DNA of 64,000 nt from JAIVGV01 sp032229975. Lineage in GTDB: Bacteria > Acidobacteriota > Blastocatellia > Pyrinomonadales > Pyrinomonadaceae. Position numbers and translations under genes: made by a program. The stretch spans positions 224,672 to 288,671 of the forward strand of contig JAVXVG010000008.1 of assembly GCA_032229975.1 (NCBI GenBank). The letters are read 5' to 3'. Positions within the stretch are counted from its first letter, which is position 1. Every line of letters starts with the position of its first letter. Shown piece by piece: positions 1-9,412 of this stretch. Below the pieces are notes generated by a model. That model saw only the letters and a program-made list of their open reading frames with translations, was not told where the DNA came from and did no database searches.

Positions 1-10
1 AATGGTTCTG

Positions 11-39
11 TTAGGCAGGAAAGCTGAATCGTATATAAT
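11..39 (+). promoter_or_regulatory. possible sigma-70 promoter for the small membrane ORF
   Basis: TATAAT lies at 34-39 and a weak -35 (TTAGGC) at 11-16, separated by 17 bases. It sits just upstream of the start codon at 52. The -10 is perfect, but the -35 matches consensus at only three positions, so this is a modest call. Confidence 0.3.
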
Positions 40-51
40 GATGCCGAAGGT

Positions 52-240
52 ATGTCCAAGCGTCTGATTCGCTTAGTGTCAACTTACGCGCCGTCGTTTG
101 TCATCGCCGCGGCTCTCATCCTTCTGGCGTCGGTTGGTTCGATTACCGAATCCCTCATGCGCCATCAGCCGATCTCGGTCATGGCTGTCGTCGGAGTGAT
201 TATCGTTTTCGTCGGCGCGCTCTGGGTAAAAAGGTTGTGA
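52..240 (+). CDS. small hypothetical membrane protein (62 aa)
   Basis: The protein has two hydrophobic stretches, at about residues 14-32 and 40-58, joined by a short polar linker, as expected for a two-helix inner-membrane miniprotein. It ends in a basic Lys-Arg-Leu tail. A TATAAT box and an AAGG element precede the ATG. No family is recognised. It overlaps the 3' end of a possible opposite-strand gene (79-600), and at most one of the two is likely to be fully real. The regular hydrophobicity favours this one. Confidence 0.4.
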   Translation: MSKRLIRLVSTYAPSFVIAAALILLASVGSITESLMRHQPISVMAVVGVIIVFVGALWVKRL

Positions 241-600
241 AAACAGGATTCGTCCGCCCGAAACTTCGCACAGAGTCGCCCTAGAACTGCTTTGAGCTGT
301 CCAGCACTTTCTGTTGGGCAGCTTTCCGTTCTGTTGGGCAAAAGGCTTCCGTTGGGCAAAGCCGATCCACATCCCTTCTTCATTGAAGGCGAGCACGATC
401 CGCCTGACCTGTCCCGACTGCGGACTACGGTAGTCAATAATCAAGCCGCCGCCTTCTACACAACGCTCTACAGGGACAGTGCCGATCCGTACTATCGTCG
501 CACCCACAATATCATCGGGAAGATCGTCGCCCCGCCTCGCGTCGAAGTATGACGGCAGTTTTGGCAATACGCTTGTTGTAGCCAAATCAATATCAGCCAT
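79..600 (-). CDS. hypothetical protein, possibly decayed at its C-terminus
   Basis: An opposite-strand frame whose first 80 or so residues (from the ATG at 600) look like a real globular protein, with a regular mix of Leu, Ile, Val, Asp and Gly and a segment ending in FNEEGMWIGF. After about 365 the translation becomes low-quality and passes through three GTTGGGCA repeats. I infer a short gene that has lost its natural stop, or a fragment fused to unrelated sequence. The frame is open upstream to 765, so the start is uncertain. No function is assigned. Confidence 0.3.
   Translation of the reverse strand: MADIDLATTSVLPKLPSYFDARRGDDLPDDIVGATIVRIGTVPVERCVEGGGLIIDYRSPQSGQVRRIVLAFNEEGMWIGFAQRKPFAQQNGKLPNRKCWTAQSSSRATLCEVSGGRILFSQPFYPERADENDNHSDDSHDRDRLMAHEGFGNRTNRRQKDESRGDDKRRRVS
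309..358. repeat. three short direct repeats of an NTGTTGGGCA-like word
   Basis: Near-identical 12-mers ending in GTTGGGCA occur at 309-320, 329-340 and 347-358, spaced 20 and 18 bases. They lie where the minus-strand coding signal of 79-600 breaks down. Function is unknown. Confidence 0.45.
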
Positions 601-1209
601 TTCATAAAAGAGCGTACACACAGATTTACCCCACTGACCTAGTGCACGATAGTTCCGTATAGGCTTAGGCTGAGGAGTATAGTGTGTTGCTCGCAAGATA
701 ATAGCCGTCAAGCAACAGAGAGATATCTCGCCAGAACAATCTAAGCAGAAGATTAGACAATTCAACCTTTTTGCACGGTACCTCTTCCATCCGACTAACT
801 CCTCTCATTGGGCTCAGGAAAAACTTCCGCGATTTTTCCCGCCGCGTGCAACCGCGCCCGCCGCCGCCACATCTGACACGCTTCGCAGAGGTTTTGCCAT
901 GGCGTGGACCGCCCCACTCGCGCCGCTCTCACGTAATCATCGAACATGACCGCAAGGTCGATTGTATTACCCACACTCTATGCGGGTCGCGGCCGGTGGC
1001 GATCCACACGACATCGAGCGCGCGCTCCCAGTTACCACATTTCGACAGATCGTTTAGTCTGGCTCGCGCTTTAGGGGTTTGCCTCGCCACGGCACGCTGA
1101 GGTCATCTACCTCAGAGTCGCAGGCGAAATCTGTCATGCCGGGCGGCGTCTTAACGTTCACATGATACTTGGTGTCAAAGACCTCAACTTTCACAGAGGA
1201 GCACACTTG
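601..1209. other. region without an intact gene; possible decayed minus-strand coding remnants
   Basis: No convincing intact gene is visible. On the minus strand, coding-like pieces appear in different frames: one between about 1080 and 1135, one with a segment like NWERALDVVWIATGRDP near 990-1050, and one with FDDYVRAARVGRSTPW near 880-950. This is what an old gene broken by frameshifts would look like. The plus-strand frame over the same stretch is proline/arginine-rich and looks like a shadow. Confidence 0.25.
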
Positions 1210-1713
1210 ATGTCTCGCTCGACTCTCCGATCAACTCGCACCCTTGCGCTTGGCGCGCTTGTACTTGCCGCACTGGTCTGCGCCTCGATGGTGGCGATGA
1301 GAGCGCGCGCCGCTCGTGCGACCACCCCCGACGCACAGCAGGAGCCCGCGACAACAGCGCAACAAGTGCCCCTGCAAACACCACTGCAAGCGTCTTCAGA
1401 TCACGGCGCGCCCGCCTACCGGCAGACCCTGCGCATCTGGGTGCACGCGGATAGCGTGCGCCCTCAAGTCCTCTACGCCGAGCCGGGGCCGGTTGCCATC
1501 CACGCTGAAGACGAGACCGGTGAAGACATCGCCTTAATCGTCGAGCGCGTCTCACCAGGGCGTGGCGCGCCGCAGCGCATGGCGAGAGTCGCCGTGACAC
1601 ACCGGGGCAGACGAGTACGCCAGGAGTTGGAACTGGGAGCGGGCGAATACGCCTTTTACGAAGAGTCGCGTCCGCAGTACAAAGGCACACTCACCGTCGA
1701 GCCAAGTAGGTAA
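1210..1713 (+). CDS. secreted hypothetical protein (167 aa)
   Basis: The chosen ATG at 1210 is preceded by AGAGGAG at about 1194-1200. It gives a signal peptide with Arg residues, a Leu/Ala/Val core at about 11-30 and an Ala-rich cleavage zone. A Gln/Thr/Pro-rich linker follows (about 36-65), then a compact beta-rich domain rich in Val, Glu and Arg. The mature protein is presumably periplasmic or exported. It lies 63 bases upstream of the large RHS gene on the same strand, so the two may be co-transcribed. No family was recognised. Confidence 0.6.
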   Translation: MSRSTLRSTRTLALGALVLAALVCASMVAMRARAARATTPDAQQEPATTAQQVPLQTPLQASSDHGAPAYRQTLRIWVHADSVRPQVLYAEPGPVAIHAEDETGEDIALIVERVSPGRGAPQRMARVAVTHRGRRVRQELELGAGEYAFYEESRPQYKGTLTVEPSR

Positions 1714-1776
1714 AGCGGAACACAAGATCAGCTTCAATGTAGGCACGAGCTGATCGCAACCAAGATCGTTAGCGGA

Positions 1777-4700
1777 ATGACTTCTAGAGTAATGATGGCC
1801 GGTAAGAACATGAACAAGGTCAAGGGCATCGCGGGCACGATACTGTCAACTGCCTTCGCGCTCACGCTCTTGGCGGCGACGGCTCTTGCGCAGAACTCCT
1901 TCGACCACGGCACGCCCACCGAGTCCAAAGGCGGCACCTCGACTGCCTCGACCTACGCGCCCGACAAGCTGGAGACGGTTAACCTCGCTAACGGCAACCT
2001 CGCCATCAACCTGCCGCTCGCCACTGTTGGCGGTCGCGGTTCCACCTCCTTCACCGTGCTGCTCTCCTACAACAGCAAGCTCTGGTCAACGCAACACGAT
2101 CAAGATGCTGAAATCATCGCCCACGACTACTACGACTACAACCAGATCTACGTACTTGAGCCGGCCTTCGACCACTACAAGGCGGTCTATGACACGCCGG
2201 CAATGAAACGACCTGGAGTGATCGCCTTGGGCGGCGGCTGGACGATCACACCCGGCCCCTACACGAGGACGGAGTTCGTTCACATCGACCCGACGCAGTG
2301 CCTCGACCCGAACTACCACATCGAGGACGGCGGCTGCTACAAGTACGTGCTCACCAAGATGTGGTTAGTGCTCCCCGATGGCTCCGAGATCGAGATGAGG
2401 GACGCGCTCACAGACGGTGCTCCGTCGCGCGTGCCGAGTCCCTACACGGTCATGGTGGATCGCGACCGTGGGAGGGTCTGGCGCAGCACGGACGGCTCGA
2501 ACGTCACGCTCGTCACCGACACGCCCGGCACATGGGTCTTCTTCCCCGATGGCTCGCGCTACCGCACCTCTCAGGGGCGCACGACGATGTACGACCGTCA
2601 GGCCAACTACCTGACCATCGACTACGACACGCCCTCAGCCGGCTCGACGACTTACACCGACCAGCTCGGCAGACAGACCATCTTGCAGAGCGCGGGCGGC
2701 GGCGCGACCGTCACAGTCAAAGGTTACGGTGGCGTGCCAGACCGCGTCATCACGGTTGGCTCCGGCGTCATCGGCGCGCTCAACGGCTCAGGCATAGCCG
2801 ACAACCTGCGCGCTGACTTCCGTTCTCTGCCGCGCCCCTTCACGGACGGCGACGCCTTCCGCGACCGCTCCATGGGTTATCAGGCGCACACGATCACCAC
2901 CGCCCACACCGATCTCTTCGACGGCTCGGAAGGTGGAGAGAACATCGATCAGCATAGCGCCGTCACGAGCGTGACGCTGCCCGATGGCCACTCCATACGC
3001 TTCCGCTACAACCAGTACGGCGAGGTCGCGGAGGTCATCTACCCCGGCGGCGGAGTGTCGCAGATCGACTATGAGGGCTATCGCACGACCGTGTGCGGCG
3101 AGAACGGGCCGGCAGACTTCTACCAGCAGATCAACCGCAAGGTCACGCAGAGGCGGCTCTTGACCGATAGCGCGAACGTGGACGGCACGTGGCTTTATGC
3201 GTTCCCGCTGCCGGGCAATAACGTCGCGAGCACGGTCGAGACGCATCAGGGCGGCAGCACCGGCCCTCTCATGATGAGGGAGCATCACTACTTCCTCGCG
3301 ACGGATGCCGAGTACACCACCTGCCTGTCGGGGAACACCCCGAACGGGACGGGCTACGAGAAGTGGCAGAACGCGAAGGAGTACCGCGTCGAGCGAGAGA
3401 CGGGCACGGGCACGCAGGTCACCGTGCGGAACTGGGCGCAGCGGGCGGCGGTCGTCTGGGCGAATGACGTTGGTCTCTCCTACAACGACTACGTAACGCA
3501 CCACAGTCAGGAACAACCCGCAAATGATCCCAGAGTCATGTCAGAGGAGACGGCCTTAGAGGACGGCCGGAAGAAGCTCACCGAGTACACCTACGACGAC
3601 TCTGGCAACGTGACCTCGGAGAAGGAGTATGACTTCGGCGACACGTCGGGCTCAACGGGTGCGCTGCTGCGTCAGACCTTCCGCAACTATGTCGGGAGTC
3701 TGCATGGCTACTGCTACACGAACCTCAACGGCACGGACGGCAGTTGCGGCACGGGGCTGGCCACCGATTTAAACTCCGTCATCTACCAGCGCTCCCTGCT
3801 CCTGAACCAGACTATAAAAGATGGGGCAGGCAACCAGGAGGCGTACAGCGAGATCGAGTACGACAACTACTCACAGGACGGCAACAACGCGCCGCTTGCG
3901 ATCAACTCAGGCATGAGCGGCTACGACGGCTCGCGCTTCTCTTTCTTCTCCGCCTCGACGCAGCCGCGCGGCAACGTGACGCGGAGCGGGGCTTGGGCCG
4001 GTGACTCCTCCTTCGTCAACTCTTACGCGCGTTATGACAACGCGGGCAACGTCGTCTCGACGAAGGACGCGAGAGGAATAGAGTCCTTCGTCTCCTACAC
4101 CGACTCGTTCGCCGACGGCGTGGGTCGGGCCACCTATGCCTTCGCGACGAGTACGTCCTCGGCTGTCCCCGATCCGACGAACCAGCGGGGCACGAACACG
4201 CCGCTCACGGCTTCGACAGTTTACGAGTTCGCGACGGGTAAGCCGCGCACGACGACAGACGCCAATGGCAAGACGACCTCTTTCCAGTACAACGATCCGC
4301 TTGACCGGGTGACAAGAGTTGATCGACCCGACGCGGGGTGGACGCTCTACAGCTACGCCACTGCGACGTGCGCCGGGACGCCCTGCGACTACGTGCGCAT
4401 GCAGACGGCTCTCGACGCCTCGCGCTCCACGGACTCTTACCAGTTCTCCGATGGGTTCGGGCGGCAGAGCCGCTCTCTCTCCTACGTCGGCAACCTGGGG
4501 ACGCCCTACGCGACGACCGACATGCAGTACGACGCGCTGGGCAGAGTGAAGCGGGTGTCGAACCCTTACCTGACAGTCAACTCTCTAGACGCGGTCAACC
4601 CGTCGGGACGGTGGACGACGAGCGCATATGATCTGGCGGGCAGGGTGACATCGGTCGTGACGCCGGACGGCGCGGCGGTCACCTCTTCATATAACGGTAG

Positions 4701-7700
4701 ACAGGTGACAGTGACGGATCAGGCGGGCAAGGTCAGGAGCAGTGTCTCCGACGCGCTGGGTCGTCTCGTGCAGGTCGTCGAAGACCCGACGACGAACGGA
4801 CTCAACTACCAGACCAACTACGCTTACGATGCGCGCGGCAACCTGCGCCAAGTGATACAGGATCAGCCGCCCAACGCGCAGTACCCGCAGGGCGTGCAGC
4901 AGCGCCGCTACTTCATGTACGACTCGCTCTCGCGTCTCATCAGGGCGAGGAACCCGGAGCAGGCTGTTAACACGATCCTCGACACTGGTGCCGATCCTGT
5001 GAGCGGCAACTATCAGTGGACGATGGCTTATGACTACGACGCGGACGGCAACCTCTCGCACCGCACCGACACGCGAGGTGTGACGACCGCCTACACCTAT
5101 GACAACTTAAATCGCATCATCCGCACCGATTATAATGATGGCGTCACGTCCTACACGCTGAACACCTACGACTTCGCCACGAACGGGCGAGGTCGCTACT
5201 TCGCCGACTATGAGAGCAGCACGCAGGGCACGCTCAACTTCGTGCTCGCCTATGATGCGGCTGGCCGCCCCACCTCTCGCAAGACTAACTTCTACCTCGC
5301 GGGCACGGGCTGGATCGACGGCTATGCCATGTCGCGGCTCTACAACCTAGCCGGCAACGTGACGCAGCAGAGCTACCCTTCGGGCCACACGGTCAACTAC
5401 TCTTATGACGCTGCCGGGCGGCTCGCTGATAACGGTAATAATCTCGCCTTCACGGGCAACCTCGGCGACGGCGTGCCGCGCACCTACGCCAGAGGTCTCT
5501 CTTACGACGAGGCGAGTCGTCTGCGGCAGGAGCAGTTCGGCACGCAGACACCGCTCTACCATAAGCTGCACTACAACGTGCGGGGCCAGCTCTACGACGT
5601 GCGCCTCTCATCGGTCGCTTGGCAGCCCGACACTAACACTGGACAGTGGGACTGGAACCGCGGCGCGCTCATCAACTACTACTCGCAGAACGAGGTCAAC
5701 GCGACGACGGGTGAGGCGCGTGCCCAGAGCGGGGCGGAGAACAATGGCAACCTCAAGCGCGCCGACGCCTACGTCCCGACCGACGCAAACGCGACTTACG
5801 ACGGCGTGAGTACGGCGGGCTCTTACTTCTCCACGCAGAGCAGCTACTCCTACGACTCTCTGAATCGCTTGATGCTCGACAACGAGGCGAACTACAACTC
5901 GACTTCCGGATGGGGACAGCCCCTCTCGCAAGGCTATGCTTACGACCGGTGGGGCAATCGTCAGATCAACACGGCAACGACTACAGCGGGCATCAACAAC
6001 AAACAGTTCACGATAGATACTTCGACGAACCGGCTCTACGCGCCGGGCGGCAGCGGGATGAGCTACGACCCGGCGGGCAATCTCACGCAGGACGTTTACT
6101 CGGCTTCAGCCGCACAGCGCGCCTACGACGCTGAGAACCGGATGACGATGGAGCAGAACTCCGCCACGTCGATCTTCTCGCGCTACAAGTATGACGCTGA
6201 AGGCAAGCGGGTGCGCAGAGACGTGGGCGGGCAGGTGATGTGGCAGGTCTATGGCTTCGATGGTGAGCTGGTGGCCGAGTACGCGCCCACGGCTGCGTTC
6301 ACTCAACCGCAGAAGGAATACGGCTATCGCGCGGGCGAGTTGTTAGTCACTGCTACTGCACCCGCCACGACCGGTACTAGCGGCATCGGCGGCTCCGGCA
6401 ATCTCATCAACGTCGCCGCAGCCGCGAACGGCGCGACGGCGAGTGCCTCCTTCTATGATCCCGATAACACGTTCGGTGCGGGATTACACACGCGGCCCTC
6501 AGATGCCATCGATGGCGTACGCTACTCCGACATCAACGGCACTAACTACTGGCGCGCTCACCCCTTGCCGTCGCAGTGGCTGCGCGTGGACTTCTCCGGC
6601 TCGAAGACCATCGGCGAAGTCGATGTCTACACGCTCCGTGATAACTACGCCGCACAGTCCGACCCATCGGCGAACGAGACCTTCTCGCTCTACGGTGCGA
6701 GTGACTACTACGTCGAGTACTGGACGGGGTCGGCATGGGTGCAGATACCGGGCGCGAGTGTGTCCGGCAATAACCTAGCGTGGCGCAAGCTGACATTTAC
6801 GCCCGTCACGACGACGGCCATCAGGCTAACGGTGACAGGTGCGGCGGACGGCGTGGCGCGCATCACGGAGCTGGAAGCGTGGGGCACGGCTGCGACTGCC
6901 ACGCGCACGAACGTGGCGGCGGCAGCCAACGGCGCGACGGCCAACGCCTCGTCCTATGATCCTGATAATACGTTCTGCGCGAACACGCACACCCATCCCT
7001 CGGATGTCATCGATGGAGTGCGAGCGATGACGGAGATCGCCTGCGGTACCGGCTACTGGAGAGCCCATCCGCTCCCATCGCAGTGGCTCGAAGTTGACTT
7101 CAGTGGGCAGAAGTCGATCTCGGAGATCGATGTCTATACGGTGCGCGATAACTACACCGACCAGAGCGACCCGTTGGCTGCTGAGACCTTCTCGCTCTAC
7201 GGTGCGAGCACCTACGACGTGCAGTACTGGACGGGGTCGGCATGGGCCACTGTGTCGGGCGGGAGTGTGTCCGGGAATAATCTCGTGTGGAAGAAGCTGA
7301 CCTTCCCGACAGTAGCCACCAGTAAGATCAGGGTGGTCGTGAACGCGGCGGCGGACGGCGTGGCGAGAATCGCGGAGGTCGAGGCTTACGAGGGCGGGCA
7401 GCAGCAGTTCAGCGGGGGAGCGCAAGGGACAGGGGCAGAGGTCAACTGGCTGGTCTCTGATCATCTAGGCACGCCGCGCATCATTGCTAACCAGACGGGG
7501 GCACTCGCAGGAATAAAGAGACACGACTACTTACCATTCGGGGAGGAAATTGGGGCTGGCACAGGAGGGAGGTCTCAGGCACAAGGATACGGGCAGGTTG
7601 ATAACGTGCGTCAGCGATTTACCTCAAAGGAGAGGGACGTTGAGACAGGGCTAGATTACTTTGGAGCAAGATACTACGGAAGTATTCAAGGAAGGTTCAT

Positions 7701-8487
7701 TTCATCGGACCCACTATTGTCATCTGCTCGACTTGAAAATCCACAAACTTGGAATAGGTATCCTTACACTTTAAATAACCCTCTCCGTTTTGTTGATCCT
7801 ACTGGACTGTTTACTATTGGTAGTCCTGAATATCGGAAACAGATCATCGCCGCGTATGATGCACTAAAAGCGTCACTCGACAAATTAAAACCGGATTCAA
7901 AAGCCTATAAGAATATTGCACGATCACTAGAGAGATTAGGCAAGCCGGATGAAAAGAATGGTGTCGTTGTTAATGTAGGGGCGACAGAATCCGGCAACAC
8001 AGGTGAGACAGATGTAAACAAAATTGACAAAGGAACTGTCACCATTACTATTAATCAAGATCAATTTGACAAATCGGGCGTGGAAGCAAGAGCTTCGGTA
8101 TTAGGCCATGAAGGTGTTCACGCTGATGATGCTTTTAACCTCTTCTCTATGTCGAGAAGTATGGCAGACTTTAGGCAACGATATATCGCGAATGATTATC
8201 AGTACCGTACAGAATATAATGCTTATTTTGCTAGTGCCGGGGTTTTCCAAGCCTACAATGTTGGGAACTCATATGGTTGGTACTCGCATCCGCCTATACC
8301 AGGTTCTAAAGATAGATTTCCTGTCAAGTTAGACTTGTGGAATCCCTCTTGGCAGGAAGTAGACCAAAAAACGATTGAGAGTAACCAATCATTTACAATT
8401 AAAACGGTGCTTGAAACCCCAAGGTCAGAGAGCATAAACGGAGTACATGGGTATGGTTTGAGGCCGCCTAAAAACTTCCAGCCATGA
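1777..8487 (+). CDS. RHS/YD-repeat protein with two discoidin domains and a zincin-like C-terminal toxin tip
   Basis: A 2236-residue secreted polymorphic-toxin-type protein. A signal peptide runs from about residue 12 to 40; the Met at 1810 is an alternative start. Dozens of YD-type repeats (for example YDNLNRI) fill about residues 300-1520 and would form the beta-cage shell. Two tandem F5/8 type C (discoidin) domains occupy about 1544-1705 and 1711-1873. The RHS-associated core follows, with DHLGTPR at about 1894-1900 and the DPTG boundary at 2007-2010. The variable tip (2013-2236) contains H2111-E-x-x-H2115 with a downstream E2146, a gluzincin-like zinc site, so the tip is plausibly a metallopeptidase toxin. 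The DNA becomes clearly more AT-rich from about 7540, as expected for an exchangeable tip. The next gene overlaps by 4 bases. Confidence 0.93.
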   Translation: MTSRVMMAGKNMNKVKGIAGTILSTAFALTLLAATALAQNSFDHGTPTESKGGTSTASTYAPDKLETVNLANGNLAINLPLATVGGRGSTSFTVLLSYNSKLWSTQHDQDAEIIAHDYYDYNQIYVLEPAFDHYKAVYDTPAMKRPGVIALGGGWTITPGPYTRTEFVHIDPTQCLDPNYHIEDGGCYKYVLTKMWLVLPDGSEIEMRDALTDGAPSRVPSPYTVMVDRDRGRVWRSTDGSNVTLVTDTPGTWVFFPDGSRYRTSQGRTTMYDRQANYLTIDYDTPSAGSTTYTDQLGRQTILQSAGGGATVTVKGYGGVPDRVITVGSGVIGALNGSGIADNLRADFRSLPRPFTDGDAFRDRSMGYQAHTITTAHTDLFDGSEGGENIDQHSAVTSVTLPDGHSIRFRYNQYGEVAEVIYPGGGVSQIDYEGYRTTVCGENGPADFYQQINRKVTQRRLLTDSANVDGTWLYAFPLPGNNVASTVETHQGGSTGPLMMREHHYFLATDAEYTTCLSGNTPNGTGYEKWQNAKEYRVERETGTGTQVTVRNWAQRAAVVWANDVGLSYNDYVTHHSQEQPANDPRVMSEETALEDGRKKLTEYTYDDSGNVTSEKEYDFGDTSGSTGALLRQTFRNYVGSLHGYCYTNLNGTDGSCGTGLATDLNSVIYQRSLLLNQTIKDGAGNQEAYSEIEYDNYSQDGNNAPLAINSGMSGYDGSRFSFFSASTQPRGNVTRSGAWAGDSSFVNSYARYDNAGNVVSTKDARGIESFVSYTDSFADGVGRATYAFATSTSSAVPDPTNQRGTNTPLTASTVYEFATGKPRTTTDANGKTTSFQYNDPLDRVTRVDRPDAGWTLYSYATATCAGTPCDYVRMQTALDASRSTDSYQFSDGFGRQSRSLSYVGNLGTPYATTDMQYDALGRVKRVSNPYLTVNSLDAVNPSGRWTTSAYDLAGRVTSVVTPDGAAVTSSYNGRQVTVTDQAGKVRSSVSDALGRLVQVVEDPTTNGLNYQTNYAYDARGNLRQVIQDQPPNAQYPQGVQQRRYFMYDSLSRLIRARNPEQAVNTILDTGADPVSGNYQWTMAYDYDADGNLSHRTDTRGVTTAYTYDNLNRIIRTDYNDGVTSYTLNTYDFATNGRGRYFADYESSTQGTLNFVLAYDAAGRPTSRKTNFYLAGTGWIDGYAMSRLYNLAGNVTQQSYPSGHTVNYSYDAAGRLADNGNNLAFTGNLGDGVPRTYARGLSYDEASRLRQEQFGTQTPLYHKLHYNVRGQLYDVRLSSVAWQPDTNTGQWDWNRGALINYYSQNEVNATTGEARAQSGAENNGNLKRADAYVPTDANATYDGVSTAGSYFSTQSSYSYDSLNRLMLDNEANYNSTSGWGQPLSQGYAYDRWGNRQINTATTTAGINNKQFTIDTSTNRLYAPGGSGMSYDPAGNLTQDVYSASAAQRAYDAENRMTMEQNSATSIFSRYKYDAEGKRVRRDVGGQVMWQVYGFDGELVAEYAPTAAFTQPQKEYGYRAGELLVTATAPATTGTSGIGGSGNLINVAAAANGATASASFYDPDNTFGAGLHTRPSDAIDGVRYSDINGTNYWRAHPLPSQWLRVDFSGSKTIGEVDVYTLRDNYAAQSDPSANETFSLYGASDYYVEYWTGSAWVQIPGASVSGNNLAWRKLTFTPVTTTAIRLTVTGAADGVARITELEAWGTAATATRTNVAAAANGATANASSYDPDNTFCANTHTHPSDVIDGVRAMTEIACGTGYWRAHPLPSQWLEVDFSGQKSISEIDVYTVRDNYTDQSDPLAAETFSLYGASTYDVQYWTGSAWATVSGGSVSGNNLVWKKLTFPTVATSKIRVVVNAAADGVARIAEVEAYEGGQQQFSGGAQGTGAEVNWLVSDHLGTPRIIANQTGALAGIKRHDYLPFGEEIGAGTGGRSQAQGYGQVDNVRQRFTSKERDVETGLDYFGARYYGSIQGRFISSDPLLSSARLENPQTWNRYPYTLNNPLRFVDPTGLFTIGSPEYRKQIIAAYDALKASLDKLKPDSKAYKNIARSLERLGKPDEKNGVVVNVGATESGNTGETDVNKIDKGTVTITINQDQFDKSGVEARASVLGHEGVHADDAFNLFSMSRSMADFRQRYIANDYQYRTEYNAYFASAGVFQAYNVGNSYGWYSHPPIPGSKDRFPVKLDLWNPSWQEVDQKTIESNQSFTIKTVLETPRSESINGVHGYGLRPPKNFQP
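6406..7395 (+). repeat. tandem duplication encoding two discoidin (F5/8C) domains
   Basis: Two diverged copies with a 501-base offset (the NVAAAANGAT motif starts at 6409 and 6910). Shared blocks include YWRAHPLPSQWL, DNY..QSDP, ETFSLYGAS, YWTGSAW and AADGVARI. The pair sits between a final YD strand (EYGYRAGELL) and the RHS core (WLVSDHLGTPR), which are normally close together in RHS proteins. This indicates an insertion of a binding module followed by duplication. Confidence 0.85.
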
Positions 8488-8990
8488 GAAAACAAACGTT
8501 AAGATGCCGGCTCATACTCTTTAGTTTTTCTTGCACTCTAATACTATGCGGGGGACATTCCCATGCACAAAAGATTATTAAGAGTCAACCCAGCGTTTAC
8601 CTTACCTTTCAGGGATTCGTGAAGAAGACAGCCAATGATGCATACCCATCGGAAGGTGCAAGGCTCGTCCTACACAATAATACACGATGGCCAATCTATT
8701 ATAGTGAGTGGCTAGAACGTACACCGACGGGGGATGTAGCCATGATTTATAACATTGTATCTGAGGAAGGCTGCCCCGAACAGAGAAGTCATGTTGATGT
8801 AATAACTAAAGGCAAGCTGAGGTCGGGTGGGAGCGTTAGTTTTACAGTACCACGAGAAGACTTCCCGAAAAACAGCAAAATCTACGTGGGTTTCAACTTC
8901 TCTTGGGAGATTGTTAAAGACGCAAAACTCCCTAATGAGACGAGACATCTAGTCTATTTTTACTCAAGTGCTCTACCTGAATGGCCTTGA
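8484..8990 (+). CDS. secreted hypothetical protein, candidate immunity protein of the RHS tip
   Basis: A 168-residue protein whose ATG overlaps the RHS stop codon (ATGA at 8484-8487), so translation is probably coupled. It starts with a basic signal peptide (about residues 1-28, ending near HSHAQ), then a beta-rich domain with an N-terminal strand SVYLTFQGF and a C-terminal FYSSALPEWP. It shares the AT-rich composition of the toxin tip. Position, coupling and composition are what an immunity gene would show, and the signal peptide would place it in the periplasm. The immunity role is inferred from context only; no family is recognised. Confidence 0.6.
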   Translation: MRKQTLRCRLILFSFSCTLILCGGHSHAQKIIKSQPSVYLTFQGFVKKTANDAYPSEGARLVLHNNTRWPIYYSEWLERTPTGDVAMIYNIVSEEGCPEQRSHVDVITKGKLRSGGSVSFTVPREDFPKNSKIYVGFNFSWEIVKDAKLPNETRHLVYFYSSALPEWP

Positions 8991-9149
8991 TAACGTGTTT
9001 TTATCACAACTTAGTTTGATACTCCTCTAAGCGAGACGCTCAGACTATCGGAAGTGTTAGGCTAAGCCGTGACTAATACACAGCATGATACGCCCTGCGT
9101 TCACATGCTCCCCCGCCGCGCTCTCTTGTCCTTAACGCTCCACATAAAC

Positions 9150-9359
9150 TCACTTTTTCCCTGCTGCCTTCTTCCTACTGATCCGTTTTAACGGTCTGCC
9201 AGGCTTACGCTCCTTTACCAGCTTCAAATCATCCTCATTGATCACGTAGTTCCGCCCCACCTTCTGCGCTGGAAGGCGTCCCTGCCGAATCAATACCTGT
9301 ACCCGCGTTATATGAACCCCTAACTTTTCTGCCGCCTCAGCCGAAGAGATTAGCTTCAT
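9150..9359 (-). CDS. excisionase-like helix-turn-helix DNA-binding protein (69 aa)
   Basis: A single winged-helix/HTH_17-type domain: SSAEAAEKLGVHITRVQVLIRQGRLP followed by a wing (KVGRNYVINEDDL) and a Lys/Arg-rich tail. Length and layout match MerR-like excisionase (Xis-type) proteins, which direct excision of integrated elements. A promoter-like pair is placed so close to the ATG that the transcript may be leaderless. It is divergent from the primase-like gene, so it may control that promoter too. Which recombinase it would serve (integrase at 16201 or serine recombinase at 11712) is not known. Confidence 0.72.
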   Translation of the reverse strand: MKLISSAEAAEKLGVHITRVQVLIRQGRLPAQKVGRNYVINEDDLKLVKERKPGRPLKRISRKKAAGKK

Positions 9360-9366
9360 AGCAGCT

Positions 9367-9395
9367 TTATTACTTCAATAGAAACTATCTGTCAA
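9367..9395 (-). promoter_or_regulatory. promoter of the excisionase-like gene
   Basis: On the minus strand a perfect TTGACA (9395-9390) is followed after 17 bases by TAATAA (9372-9367). The predicted transcription start falls at or within a base or two of the ATG at 9359, implying a leaderless mRNA. Confidence 0.5.
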
Positions 9396-9412
9396 TAAAG
9401 AGAGAATTACCC

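Noticed and set aside
771..1100. 109-residue plus-strand frame
   Set aside because: Pro/Arg-rich with no domain pattern; better coding signal lies in broken frames of the other strand.
2298..2816. Alternative frame inside the RHS gene
   Set aside because: Arg/His-rich shadow of the GC-rich repeats.
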